In this document: in pieces, positions 1 through 13,200 of the stretch
How positions within the stretch are numbered: the first letter of the stretch is position 1
Layout of the letters: the number at the start of each line of letters is the position of its first letter
From: Embiotoca jacksoni
Taxonomy: Eukaryota > Chordata > Actinopteri > Embiotocidae
Length of the DNA: 64,000 nt
NCBI GenBank assembly: GCA_022577435.1
Contig: JAKOON010000050.1
Location: 2,368,501 to 2,432,500, forward strand
Direction of reading: 5' to 3'
Notes under the pieces: model-generated
What the model was told of the DNA's origin: nothing
What the model saw: the letters and a program-made list of their open reading frames with translations, nothing else
Databases searched by the model: none
Position numbers and translations under genes: made by a program

Positions 1-2837
1 TGCTACTTATGAAAGATTTATTCCAAGTCGTCACATAGGAGAGTCCACGCTGCTTAAAAAAAAGTGGAATTCACCGTCCACCTTCGGTGTGTTGAAGCGG
101 GTGAATCGGGGTTATGATGATGATTTAATTGATAAAATAGGAAAATTAGATTCTACAAGCATCTGTGGGTGAACCTTTGATCTAATTTGATACATACTCT
201 GCTCTCCTGGTATTAAACATTTTTTTTGATGTGCAAATTTCAATCGTTGAGGACTTTTCATCAAAGCAGGCACGCTGTATATGCATCAAAGGTGTTTGCA
301 ATTTATGTGACCCACGTTATTTGTTGGCCTTTTGATTGTAATGTAAACTCATGTTAACAGTCAGGTTTGTTGTATTATATGACTGCAGTACACGAGTGTC
401 AGTGTAACACAGCAAATGAGAAAAAGTGACTCCAGGTCATACTTTAATTCACAAAAACAAAAGAAAGCAGGACAGAAACGACTCCTTATCATTAAGGAAT
501 GCAGTAAATGTGACCCAGTCTGGCCCAATGTCTGTCGCATTAAAGCCTGAAGTGTGAAAACATCTCCAAACTACCGCGTTAATAGATCATTCAAGGCCAA
601 TTTTCATGTCGGCGTGTTGAGAGAGTCGAAGCGATGTCAATTTGGAGATCTGTACAAGTTCATGCAGTTTACAGACTTGGGCGATGTCCGCTTGCAGCCC
701 AGAATTTGTGGCCACGCATGCTGCGCACACTTACAGGTGCAGCAACAGAATTAGAAAAGGACACGGTGCTCTAAGTGTGTGCTGTGTTCCCTTTACTGGC
801 TCCTGTTCTCATTTAGCGATCGCACGGTTTTCTTTCTCTGACTTTTTCATCGAGCTCCTCATTTTGCTGCCGGGAAGTTGCCATCACACTTTGTCGTGTG
901 CACGTCTGATGTCTGCACACAAGTCTGTATCTGTCTGTGTACACTCTATGATCAAGGCTTTGTTATCATAGTGCTCTTCGGCTCTCCTTTCCTTCCGAAG
1001 CTACCATGTAGTTCGAGTTTGTGCCAAAATTGACTCTCTATTACTTTTTCAGTAAGTATGGAAAGTAATGGCAGTACATCATTTGGAGTTTTCTTAAACT
1101 TGTGGAAGCAGTTTCAGGTTAGTCGGTAGATTACAATTGAGAGTATTATATCCTTTTACATTTTTTCCGTGCAGGTCTCAGACTGCTCACAGTGGGGGAA
1201 ATGGCATTATGAGTCATCACACATCTGAATGTTTAAAACAAGATCATGTGTCCGATCTTGATGTATGGCCGGATCTTCTGAGATTCATAAACTTTGTATC
1301 ATTTGCAGCTGTTTAAGTGCAGGACATTTCTATTTGTATTCATTTAACAGAGGGTAACTTTTACCACACGGGGATGTGTTTGTTTTCTCGTCTAATTCCA
1401 GTATTTCAAGAATATTGTAATAAAAAAAAAAAAAAGGCTTATTTAATGTTAAAAATAAAGTTAGATGAGTTTTTCTACTCCCCCATTTTTTTAAAGTGGC
1501 CTCAGTATAATTTAAATAAATCCCCTAAATTAAATTACGATGATGCGTGTTACTACAATATACTGTGTTGCGTTATTACTTAGAAAAACATAATAAGTAT
1601 TTAGGAAATGAAAAAAACGTTTTTATTTCGAAACCTATCTCCGTGATGCTATGAAAAGAGAATACTGTCACTTTGTATATATGTTAATATATGTGGTGGT
1701 GGAGACAGTGGAGGGCGGACAGCTTTGAAAACCACGTCATGTGTTTGTTCCATCAAATCCTCGATAACTCGATCTTCTTCTCTTCTTGCTGCCTCATTCT
1801 CATTAGAGACCATCCAGTCCTGTTTCATTAAATGCTTTTTCTTTGGAGAAAACTGCGGCAAATTCGATTTTAATAAGGAGCCTCTCCTCCCTGGGAATAA
1901 TGCTACTTTGTAAAGTGGAATTGCATGCTAGTGCCAGCACAAATTAGCAAAAACATTGTACCTCCCCTACATAATAAGCAGTAACATCTCTGTTAGCATG
2001 CTAATGGCTGTTTTGGATTCGCCGTGGCATTTCATTGTGTTGGTCTATGTACAGTTTAAAGGATCTGGGTTATGCAATGCGTCTGCATAATGGCCAATTA
2101 CACGTCCTATGTAGGTGTAAAAGTACACTCAAAGGAATGGAAAAATAGCAATAATAAAGGCCAATGCTGAGGATTTATTAACGCCTCAGTAATGTTCCCT
2201 TCTCAATTAATTGTTGACAGCAACCTCTGAGTCATTATACAGAAGAGTTGGGCTGGGAACTCTTCTTCCATGACAGTGAACAGTAATTCAAAGTTGTTTC
2301 CATTTTCAAAATGTGCCCGGCAGATTTGCAATAATAACAGATTAAATAACTCCGCAATCGTATACTTATAGTTAAACATTCTGTCGACACGTTTCTTAAA
2401 GCGTATTTTGCAAATATACTTTGTGGCTCTTATAAAGGTGGAGAATTTGGTGTCTCTTTGAATAAGTAGTAATTGATCCTTTATTTCTAGTTTGAAGCAC
2501 ATCCCTTTTAATATAACAGGAAGCCGGTGAAGGGATAATGTGTGTCTATCGTGACAGTGGCTCAACTTCTACTACTAAGGCCTCTCTTTTGTCTTTTATG
2601 AGAATGACTTCAATCCCATTGATTGAAGTTCATTTGACTTTTTGTTGAAAAGCTGCAACACAGCGCTTGATTTGTACCGCTTGCAAGAAATACGAGCTGC
2701 TTAATTGAAGCCTCGGACAGTTCGCGTAGACGGGCGTGTCATATTTGGTGTACATAATATGTCTGTGTGCACGTGCTTGTCTGCCTCTGATTGTGCACTG
2801 CGTGAAATGCCTGGAATCTGAGTAACTCGGTAATATG

Positions 2838-2875
2838 ATTTTCTTTGTGTGTGCGTGTGCACACACAAAGAAAAT
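2838..2875. repeat. Perfect 17-bp inverted repeat (hairpin)
   Basis: Arms at 2838-2854 and 2859-2875 are perfect reverse complements, separated by the 4-base loop GTGT. The arms combine an ATTTTCTTT block with a GTGTGTGC block, so part of the symmetry comes from TG/CA simple sequence. It could be a cruciform-prone site or the remnant of a small palindromic element. Confidence 0.85.
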
Positions 2876-3885
2876 GTGTGTGTGGGTGGAGCAGCAGCAT
2901 TTGCGGCGCGTCGGCAGCGCTGTCTCGCTGCAGTGCTGAATTGAGCCCATCTCCAGGGTACAACTCAAATTGATTAAATTTGCCAGGTAAGTTGAGGGGC
3001 TGACTTGAGGCTCCAAGCAATTATTTGACTGTGGCTAAACCTGGTGCAAAGAACAGATTTTCTTGTTCCTCTTTCAGACTGCTGTTTTGTGTAACCTCTG
3101 TAATTTAACGCTCCCTTTAGCACACAAAATATCAAAAAGTGATATGTCTTTCCCAAGATACCGAGACGCCCGATATTAGAGCGCCGTGCATTCGTCACTG
3201 CCATCTGCTGTATATTCATGCTTTATTGTCGAGTGGAGCTCTCTCGTCTCATAATCACTTTCATAATCAGAGCACATTTGTGAAATAAGGATCCATATTG
3301 TATATGTGGAAGAAGTGTCCTGAGATGCGGAGGCATTCAAATGAAAACGTCTACATGTCGCAGACATTAATATTGCAGAGGGCGAGAATACGTCAGCAAA
3401 TGTTAAATAGATTAGTGCTGGGTATAGGGATGCAGATATATTGTGCTGAGTCCTCGTAGCACTGAGAGCGGCCAGGACATTCTGCTTGATGGCTGATGTG
3501 GCGGGTTGCAGTGACTGACGGCTGTATTAGTTCACCACATTGTGGACGCTGCAGTTTCTCAACCTCTTAGGCTTGTGACCCCTTTAAAATGACGCGGTTT
3601 TAGGATCTCGGAGTAGTGAAAGTGTAGCCCGGCTACGTGCGTTTGCGGTCGCTCCATCCTGCTGGATGTTAGATTCGTTAATTTTAACCGGTCAACATTG
3701 GCCGAAACTGGCCGACACACTGCCATCCGTGCACCTGCCGAAGACCCGTATCCGTCACAGCGTTTTTTTCCATGAGCAGAGTGTGTTTTCTAAAAATAAT
3801 TTTTAATGGTAGTGCTGTGGTTTTGTTTTTCCAAACGGGAGCGCTGAGCGTTTATTCTGCGCTGGGCAATGAACCTCGGCCTCCA

Positions 3886-3906
3886 CCCCCCCCCCCCCCC
3901 CCCCCC
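3886..3906. repeat. Poly-C tract (21 nt)
   Basis: An uninterrupted run of 21 C. It is a simple repeat and prone to sequencing length error. Confidence 0.9.
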
Positions 3907-4630
3907 AGTCACCGAGAGTTGAAACAACTTTGGGTTAAATGCTGCGCTCACTGCTCACTGTCAAAAAGAAAAGGGAAAAAAAGGGAGGAATTAATTATTT
4001 AACTTTACTAACTTTTAAAACGTTTTGTGTTTGTTTTGTTAGTTTGTTTTGTTTCATGATGATGCTCCTCGACTTGTGCATTAAATTCTACATAGATGAA
4101 CCCCCTGATTTTGATTAATCAAATTGAAACGTAAAGCAGTTGCATCATAGGCAAAGCAGATGGTCACGTTGAGCCGCCTGCTACACAAAACAGGAGCGAA
4201 AGCCCCACATTAGCTTTCCTGCTAATCCACTCTCTCAACTTGAACACCCGCCCTGTCCTGCTGTTGACCAAACATTCAGCTGGGAAAAGTGCACCGCTAA
4301 TGTCCCCTTTGTAAGCTCGAAAGCTAATTAGCTGCGCTGCTGCAGCACATTAAACATCATGTGAAATAACACGCTAATGCCACTTGGGATCGGGGCCAAT
4401 GACAATACCTTGTGTGCCCACGACTTGTAGCTACAGTGGAAGTTTGTTTCGTTTGTCTTTGTGTTCCCTGCAGTGTAACACCGGCACTGTGGCAGCCTGC
4501 CAGCAGCTGTCAATCAGACACTGACACGCCCCTCCAGCTGGCTGATAGGAAAAGGAGCATTTTATATTTAACCAAGGATTTATTTTTTTTGCATCCTTTT
4601 TAATAACAACAACAAAAAACAGTTAACGAT

Positions 4631-4634
<4 letters not shown>

Positions 4635-4661
<27 letters not shown>
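4635..4661. repeat. Poly-A tract (27 nt)
   Basis: An uninterrupted run of 27 A. I see no retrotransposon body upstream that it could be the tail of. Confidence 0.9.
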
Positions 4662-5137
4662 CGCAACAATATTTTGTGTCATTGCTTCATGTGATGATGT
4701 CAGTTGGACTGTAATATGGTCAGCCCCCTCTGCCCCCTCAGTTGCTTTATCAGTTGTTTCTGTTGTTATCCGCAGATGCCAGCGATGTCGGTGGGAAAAT
4801 CCACTGCAAGCTTTTTCATCATACTGATACTGAACAGTGTATATTTCTTAAATACAGAAAATCCTCCAATTTGGAGTCACTTTTTCCAAAAGACATCTAT
4901 TGAACAGAGAGCTGCTGAGCTGTGTGTCGCACACATTCCCTGTCTTTCAAGTGTTATGATCGCAGGAGGGGGCATCTGTGCAGTGTGCGGAGGGAACAGC
5001 TGGCCAGACCCAGACTAAGGGGTGGCCATTAGTTCTCTGCACACTGACCTCCAAGGAGCACCTGGGAAAGATGGCCAGCAGGCAGAAAAGCTAACGTTTA
5101 ATTGCGCTGAAAATGGCCGCTAAAATCTCCCCGATGC

Positions 5138-5151
5138 GGGGGGGGGGGGGG
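5138..5151. repeat. Poly-G tract (14 nt)
   Basis: An uninterrupted run of 14 G, a simple repeat. Confidence 0.9.
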
Positions 5152-7087
5152 AATGGTTGCCCTGGTGAGACGACAAGAGACAGGTTTGAGGTCCGGTTGC
5201 AGTCTTGACAGGGGAAAAAATGAAAGAGGGCGACAGAAAGCACTTGTTGTAATGACAGGTGTCAGATCAAAAGGGACAGTTAGCAACAGCTCAGGAAGAC
5301 AGAGGGCCACATTGACTGACGGACCATACACCAAATTGGTAAACTGTATGATGAAGTACCACACGACAAGACCCGCATATTTACATTCGGAACAAGCCGG
5401 GCACAGCCTGAGAACAAGCTATCCAACCACTCCGGGATCTATTGCTTGCAGCGCAGATCCTCATGTAACTTATTCAGCACTCTCCCACTCTGGCAATATT
5501 CACATTGGCAGATCAGTTAAATTAGTAATGAGCCTACTGCTGCTGAGCATATTGACTTTTTTCCTCTCCTCACAGTTTTCCCTTATGTACTCGTGTCTGA
5601 ACTCTTGACTTATGTCTTTTCCTCTGCCTGTTTGTGTGTTTTTAAGTAATACATGACAACTTATTTATAAATACATCCGGTCGGCAACTTTTTTGCTGCA
5701 AAGTTGTCCCAATAAAGTAGCCAATATCCAGTTCGTTAAAGCTTTTTATTTGAAAAACACGGGTAGAACAATTTCCAGGAAATAATTGTGCCCCCCTCCA
5801 TGGAGGCAGGATCAATGGCATGTTTGAACATATAGAATTAGTTGGTAAAGTTTCCTCACAACAAACTGTAAGAAAAAAAAAAAGCTGTATCAGCAGAAGT
5901 TTCTCCCTAACAGTATAACAATTCCTCAAATTTTAGTTTTTGTTTTTTTCCCCCCAGCTACTTGGTTAAATATTGATGGGAAAGCAAGTATTTAATGACG
6001 GGGAGTGGACGTCACATAGATGTGAAGTAAGATTAAAAAAAATAAAAAAAATATATATAAAAGCAAGGCTGCAGCAGTAAAACCAGCTGTAAACATTGAC
6101 AAATGTTTTTTTATGAGTGTAAAAAAAAAAAAGTTAAGATGACATGTCTGATCTCACTGTGTTGCAAAGTCATTGTCAGTCCCCATGACTCCTGTAAAAG
6201 CAGGTATTACATGCCTCTCCCAACAATTTGCTGTAATAAACTGACTAAACACTTGAAATTGGTCTGCTCTGAAAATAAGTGGAGGATGGTGCTGTCAGTT
6301 GTGTCGGTTTAAGCGACTTCTAAAAGTGTTGCAAAGCGATCGATGCACACCGCAACACTTATGTAAACCTACTAGTCATGATTGCGTCAACTAAAATGGA
6401 CAAACCTTAATCAAGGCTCGGCGAGGAGGAGCCATTAGGAGCAGTTCTGTTCTGAAGTGCAGTGATTGCGTCAATGATGTCCCCATGGTGTGAATCTGCT
6501 CTTTATCACATGCTGTGTGCTGTAATGTCAAATTTGTCCCTTCTTCAATTGCATTTATTTTGTGTCAGCTCAGTATAATCAACCCTTGCTGCAACAGTTC
6601 ACATGACTGTGGTTTGATTTTCTGATTTCTACTTCATGAAGTTGTCTTTCTCTTTCTCTCCGTGGACAGACCTGCAGAGTCAGAATATTACTATTGAACA
6701 TGTTATATTAGTGATATATTTGTCTGAATGGCTCCAAATTATTTTTTTTAAAGTTTGTGCTTAGTAATTATTATGAAATTAAAAAATCAAATGGATTTTA
6801 CAAGACTCAAACTATGTTAATTTTTTTTCTCACTGACAGTATTGATAGGAGTTGTTATGGTAACCAACCCCATATGAATTCCAAGCTCATGTACAATATT
6901 GAACATGTTTACTGCTCGGGTGTTTCATCAAACAGCTTGTTTCCCCTCTTTCCTCGTGTCCCATGAAAGAACCTATATATAGTATGCCCACAGGATTTAG
7001 AAATTTAGAGGTGCTTTTTCTTTTTTTTTTTTTGGGTCTTGAATTGACTTTCCCTGTCTTCCCTCCTTTACCTCTTCCCTTCTGTAG

Positions 7088-7227
7088 ATGCTTTTTGTCA
7101 GACTCTCGTCGACACCCTGGAGGGCACACCTGGTCTCCGCTCCATTTGGAGCACCTTCAAGCCATTATTGCAAGGGAAAGTCCTCTACACACCTGATTCA
7201 CCTGCTGCTCGCCTCTTGGTGAAAGAA
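7088..7227 (+). CDS. Exon 1 of window: ECD1 segment
   Basis: Codes residues 1-47 of the reconstructed segment, including LLQGKVLYTPDSPAARLL, a highly conserved ECD1 block of ABCA1/4/7. The acceptor is TTCTGTAG, and the exon opens with two bases finishing a split codon. The donor is GAA|GTAGGT, phase 0. The 5' boundary is slightly less sure than the 3' one, because the preceding exon is not visible. Confidence 0.9.
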
Positions 7228-10200
7228 GTAGGTTTAGAGGAAAAATGTAATGTGTTTACATCCACACTGACTTTTCATGCACTTGGAACGAAGCTGACTA
7301 CCCTGCCAATGTCACTTTTAAGTTTTCAGATGTCATATTTTCAGAGAAAGCCAGAAGCCAAGTCTGTTTCTGTTTAAATTATTTTTTGAATGTGTGTATA
7401 TATTGAATTACCCTGTATGCACGGGATCAGGCTAATTACAGGTATCAGTGGGAGGATACTGTCAGTGTGGGAATTGTAAAAAAAAATTAAAAACATGTCC
7501 CACTTTCTTGCACAAGGTAGAAAAGGAAGATGAAACAATATTTAGCGAGTAGGTCTGTTCATGGAAGCCAGGGTTTGTTTTTTTCTGTGACGTGACATTT
7601 CTCCGAGAGATTAACATCATTTTGATAACGGCATAAGCAAAACAAACAACAGACATGCAGTGCGAATTTTGCATTGCGAATGCATAATGAGTATAAGCAA
7701 AACCTGCCGACATCACAGCGAGCAGCCCGGTGCTGACGCAGGAGGCCCTCTTCACACCAGACACAGTCAGATTGTTTACAAGTCAATGTTCAGGGGTAAA
7801 TAAGCCCATTTACATTCATCACCACGGGGTACTGCGGTGTTACAATGTGATGAGTTCCTCCGGGGATCAGCTCAAAGTGCAGATGTGGAGTACTTTCATG
7901 TCTGTTTTGGCTCCGAGAGAATAGTGGGCTCAGCGGGTATGCTTTCAGTCGGCGGAAGGTGAGATAATGTGCTGTTAAATATTGTTTTCGTTTCCTTTTT
8001 TTGTTTCAGGCAAATAGCACATTCAACAGCTTGGCCATGTTAAAAGAGCTCGCTGATTCGTGGGATGAACTCGGGCCAAAGGTCCGGGATTTCCTACAAA
8101 ACAGCACTCAAGTCAACACAATGCGGGTGAGAATCTGCACCAAGAAACACTGTAACAGAATGACCTGAATCACTGGAGCTCATTTTTTATTTGTTTTCAC
8201 AAAAAGTTAGTCTCCAGTTTGTAGGGAAAAAGTCATAGTCTTATTTTTTGTTTTTGCAGAAATCCAAAAATGCCACACTTGACTTGCAAATAAAATACCT
8301 GCACAAGTTTTAAAGGGAAGTCAAACATTTTGAGAAGCTTGTTCACGTCTGCAGTTCAGGTCAATACGACACTCTGTTAGCTTCGCGTAAAAACTGACAA
8401 CAGCAGGAGACGGCTATCCTGGTTCTTTCCAGAGGTAAAAGTCCACCAAACAGCAGCACTAAAGCTCACTAATTAACAATAACACGTTAATTAGTAAAAA
8501 TGTGCTGGTTTATATTTTTGGTTGGGCAGATTAGGTTCCTCGGCTCGCTGTTCATAAATAAAAACTTGGCCTTGTAATTGGTTATAATGTGGGTGTTTTC
8601 TAAGTGTTACTTTACTCATAACAAAATTCAAGTGGTAATATCCTTGACGTTGCACCACAAAAATGAGTTCTTATGTAGTTCTTACTTAGTGTTTACATTT
8701 AGTAACTACTAGATATAATAGCTGTTTAGTGGGTAACTTGCTAGAGAATTTGCAACAATCCAGTTAAGTGAAAGTAGGTTGAAAGGATTTGACCCACAAG
8801 CTTTAAAAAAAACAACTTATCGTTCTCTGATTTTATTTTAAAAGTGTGGATTATTAGATCAAATAAAACAATATAATATTAATCCCACCGCGATGAAATG
8901 CAGTCGTCGAAGCAGCTTAAGGATACAGGTAGTAAAAAAGATGAGTACAAAAGAATTAAAATACAATATAATATAATACAAACAAAAAATGGTATGTTGT
9001 ACAGAATATAAGTATTGTGTATGTAATCTATAAATAGAATGTGATATAAGTCTGAAGAGAACTGTTGTGTATATTTTAAACCAAAAAATACACAACCGTT
9101 CTCTTCACATGAGCAGCAGCTAAAAACAACCTCCTCCGCTGTTATTTTGCAGCAGAAAAATGCAGCAATTTATGAGTGAAGTTCTACCGAAAATCCTTAT
9201 TCTGATTCTTACAGTAAAATTTGCAATTTTTCTCCAAAAATGTAAAGAATTTTAAGGATGAGTATCCTATATGCTGCAGGTGGGAACATACAGTACATGC
9301 TGAGTGTATCAATTTGTTGCACCTTCTGTTGGATATGGAGACTGAGGGAGAAAAGTAATTATGGATAAGTGCAGGATAATTTTCATCCTGGCAGAAAGGA
9401 TTATCTATAGAAGTAAAGGACATGGACTCTTCGCCACCACTTCTCTCTCTCTCTCTCCCTCTCCCCTCCCTCTTTGCCTCTTGCCGTATTTCCTTGACAC
9501 AGACATTACTCCAGTGTCACTCCAAATGAGCTTATAGGCAGCTGGAGGGAAGCAGGCATCGGGAGCTCCATATAGCTGGGGTATTCATTACCCTAGCCCT
9601 AACCTTTACACAAATGGACCAGCAATCCTCCTTTGTCTTCATTTTCTCCCTGCCCGACTCCCTCTCTCTCCACCTCTCGCTACGAAGCTGGTGGCTTCAG
9701 AGGTTTGTCATCTTCGGAGGTCCTTCAAGGTCGCAGACACGTTTTACGTTGATGGACCAATTACCATCACCACCACAACTACGTTTGAGATGGAAGATTT
9801 AGGGTGTGGAGATGAACAGAAGGACGCACTGTACTGTCAGCATATTCTCCGAAATAACTTGGAAATTAAAGTGGTCGAGAAATATGTTCGAGGCGGCGAC
9901 TCTTTCAACCTCAGTTCAAGTTGTAACCCTAAAGATTTCAGTCCTGGTTGATTCTGTGACACCTGCAGTTACTGTGGCAACAAGTTCAATTTAATGCTGC
10001 ATGTTGGAGCTGCTCCTTTTTCAGAGAAACGAGAGATGAACAATAGATTTGATGATTTAATCGAAATCCTGAATCTGGACAAAAGATTTACAGTTGCCAC
10101 ATTTACAGTGAGAAAACTCAATAGATACTACTACTGATAATACCGCTTGTTTTTAAAGATAAACAAATATATGGACTGAGAATAACATTATTTTGATTGC

Positions 10201-13200
10201 AAGTAAGTCTCCCTCTCCAAGATAAACAAATTAATTTCGCCATGTCCCTCCCATTGCAAATACTTCCATTCAGCACATGACCAACAAATGGAAAGTCTAT
10301 TTGCATCTGTTTGGTTCAAATGCCATTAAACATTGGCGGGTTACACCTTTAATCACATGCAAAAGTATGAATGTACTTTTGTGTCTTTTCTATGCGAGCA
10401 TATAAAACAGTTTTAAAACAAATTCCTTGCACTGTAATCAAAAATCAAGGTTTTAATCAAAAAATATATGGACTGACAATAAAATGATTTGGAATAAAAT
10501 AATTTGAATTCCTAACAATGGCCCATTATGTCCAACTCAACTCGCAACCAAACAAGGTTTGATTTGCGACCAAAACTTTGTGACACAAGAAAAATTCTAA
10601 AGTCTGTGACCAAAACTATGAAGAATAATTTGTGTGCAATCAAAATAATTGTACCCTCAGTCCACATATTTTTACTTACAAACTTGATTTGTTTTGATTC
10701 CACTGCGAGAAATTTGCTCTCAGTGCTTGCATAAATAATACTTCTACTTCATGCAGTAGTAGTCAGATGAAGATTTTAATGACCGAGCTGGTTTAACAGC
10801 TGCGGTCATTCTGCCAAAATCCTTCTGTTCAAAATGACTTAAGATTTTTAAAATCCACACGTTTTTGATGGGTCACGTCCTTAATGCAGCACCCCTAAAA
10901 ACAGATCCGCTGATCTTTTCAAAGGTCACACACAGCATAAAGATTACTTAATTTGACACTTTGTCCTTAGGTTGAGCAGAATATCATCAGAAGTGTTGAC
11001 ACTGAAATGCCACAGAGCACAGTGGCCAGAATATATCTGAATCTCAATCTTCACACTGTAGACGCCTCATGTTCAATTTACAGGCGTCGTCCTTTTCCTG
11101 TTCAAAAGTCAGGGTTCAATATTGTCCACTTTAAAATGTGAATTTCAAGAGCTACATTTACAAATATATTTAATACATTTAAATTACTTATTATCTTTGT
11201 GGGTTTTAGTAGACTTTTCACCTTTAACTGTGTACATGACAGGTAAATTATCAGTGTTCCACTGTGGTTTACGCGTTAACACTGTCATTACAGGAACAGT
11301 TTCATATCATTACTCGGGTGGTAATTTTAGGGCAACAGGAAACGGGGATAGTTGTGGCTGCTAAAAGGAGGCCAACACATTGAAACCAACAGGTAGAAGA
11401 ACAACTGCATTATTATTCTAAGCTCTTATTGTATGAGGATCTTAAAACAAACAACGATGTTTGCGGTAAGTGGGGCATTACTACCACAGCAAGGTTAAAT
11501 TTGCTCCCTGATCAACACATCACCTTGACTACTCTGTTGCACGATTAGAGATATTGCAGCTTAATCCAGATGAGACTACATATTTCTATTTTTGTACATG
11601 GATCTGTTGTTTGTGTGTTATTGCGTGTGTGTGTGTTTTTTTTTGTGTGTGTGTGTTTTTTTGTGTGTGTTTACTGGCAGGAGTTTGTATTTGCATTGAT
11701 TATCACTCCGGGTATCAATGTATGTCTGTATCATGCAAATGTACGTATGTTTTGTGTGTTTGTGCACATCGAGTGAGTGACCGAGCACTTCTTGCCCGTG
11801 ACAATCATTGATGTGCATGTTAGAGCCACAAGTACAACACTGCCATCTATCTTAACACTAATCCTGCTGAAAAATGAATGTAAGCTCCACCACCGAGCAA
11901 AGCTGAACCCCTGCCTGCCTTTTCTTATAAAATCTGGTTTTAAAGCCATTTGATCCTCATTACTATTCATATGCTTTCATACCACTTCCATTTTTTTAAC
12001 CCCTAACAAGTACCCTTTGTAACTTTAAATCAACCCTTTTTTTTTTTTTTTTTTTGCCTTCCTAATCAGGCTTTGCTGGCGAATCCTGTGTTTGCTGCTC
12101 TCCTCAACCAGCGTCTCAGCGGCACAGGATGGACGGCCAAGCTGCTGGCCAACTTCCTGTACAACGGCCCTCCAGAAGATCGTCCTCCCAGCATGCCAGC
12201 CTATGACTGGCGGGGTGTTTACAACGCCGCTACCCAAATCCTGAAGCTTCTCTCCAAATTCCTCGGTGTAAGTCATTCATTCAACACCTCACAAACCCTG
12301 ACTTCCACCTCACTCCTGCACCACAGGGCTGTGTGACCTCTTCAGTCAAATTTAATTAATAAAATAAAATAAGGTTGTTGTCTGACATTTAAGTTTTCTT
12401 TTAAACATGGTTTTCTCACTACAATGGGAAATTGGCAACACATATATTTTGTGCCCTTCCACTGCTGTTCTTTGCCACTGAGCCTTTGCCTCTGCTATTT
12501 ATTCGGTTTACCTGATATTACCCGTGTGGGTTCTTTGGCTGGAGTCACTGTTATAAAGAGCTGTCTGACCTTTAAAATGCTCAAACAAAACTGTCTTTCC
12601 ATAAAAATGATTTGTATCATCTTTCTTTTCTGGGTTATTAGTTTGCTAAAAGCGTGATGCGGATGACCTCACTTTAACCAACCCGAGCATTTGTAGGAGC
12701 ATCATATACCTTAAATATAGATGACTATTTTATTGTATCAATGGTATTTTCCCACTCATGAAATGTTAACAGTTTGCAGTGTCGGCCATTTAATTAACAC
12801 ACACATTTTTACCCAGAGATGGTTATCTGGCAAAACGCTTTTATTGCTGATATGATTGCTTCTTTATTTTAAATCACTCCTGTATCTTTCTGTTCACAAC
12901 TGTCACACAGCTGTAGCAGAACATCACAGAGGTGCTACAGGGTGCTTTGCATCTGAGGCACAATGTGTCCATGTTTAGCACAGTGCTTTTTTTTGTTTGT
13001 TTCTTAGCTCTTTTGTCGCGCTATCCATGCTCTGCTTTTGTTCGAACCTAAATCAAGGCTGCATCCTTTCTTCTTGCTCATTCACTGAGCTTTTGTGTTT
13101 TTGGAGAATAACCAGACAAAGACTTTGATCTTTTGTTCATTAAACTTTAATATCCTTGACTTAACGAACACGGGAAGATCTGTCACTACATTCCTTCCAT

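Larger units (their letters stand above)
1..7087. other. Upstream intronic or 5' flanking sequence, no exon recognised
   Basis: This stretch precedes the first recognisable exon. That exon opens inside the ECD1 coding sequence with a split codon, so at least the 3' part here should be intron. I looked for the ABCA sequence expected just upstream and found no match. The ORFs here (up to 151 codons) have no family resemblance. It holds homopolymer tracts (C at 3886-3906, A at 4635-4661, G at 5138-5151) and a perfect hairpin at 2838-2875. Confidence 0.6.
8127..12069 (+). other. Intron 2
   Basis: About 3.9 kb. Contains a decayed interspersed repeat near 8300-8560, a 53-nt hairpin at 9054-9106, a CT-rich run at 9440-9470, copies of a hairpin MITE at 10158-10207 and 10416-10720, and a TG/T-rich stretch at 11622-11670. 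The 3' end has a T17 tract before the acceptor AATCAG. Confidence 0.8.

Noticed and set aside
2630..3016. 128-codon minus-strand ORF
   Set aside because: Its His/Thr-rich part is a reading of the TG/CA sequence around 2850-2885; no homology.
4635..4661. Poly-A tract as the tail of a processed pseudogene
   Set aside because: No retroposed coding sequence or target-site duplication is visible next to it.
5153..5608. 151-codon + strand ORF upstream of exon 1
   Set aside because: No recognisable family, no splice or promoter context; an ORF of this length is expected by chance in a 64-kb window.
11554..11818. Cys/Val-rich and His/Lys-rich ORFs on both strands
   Set aside because: Translations of the TG/T low-complexity stretch at 11622-11670.
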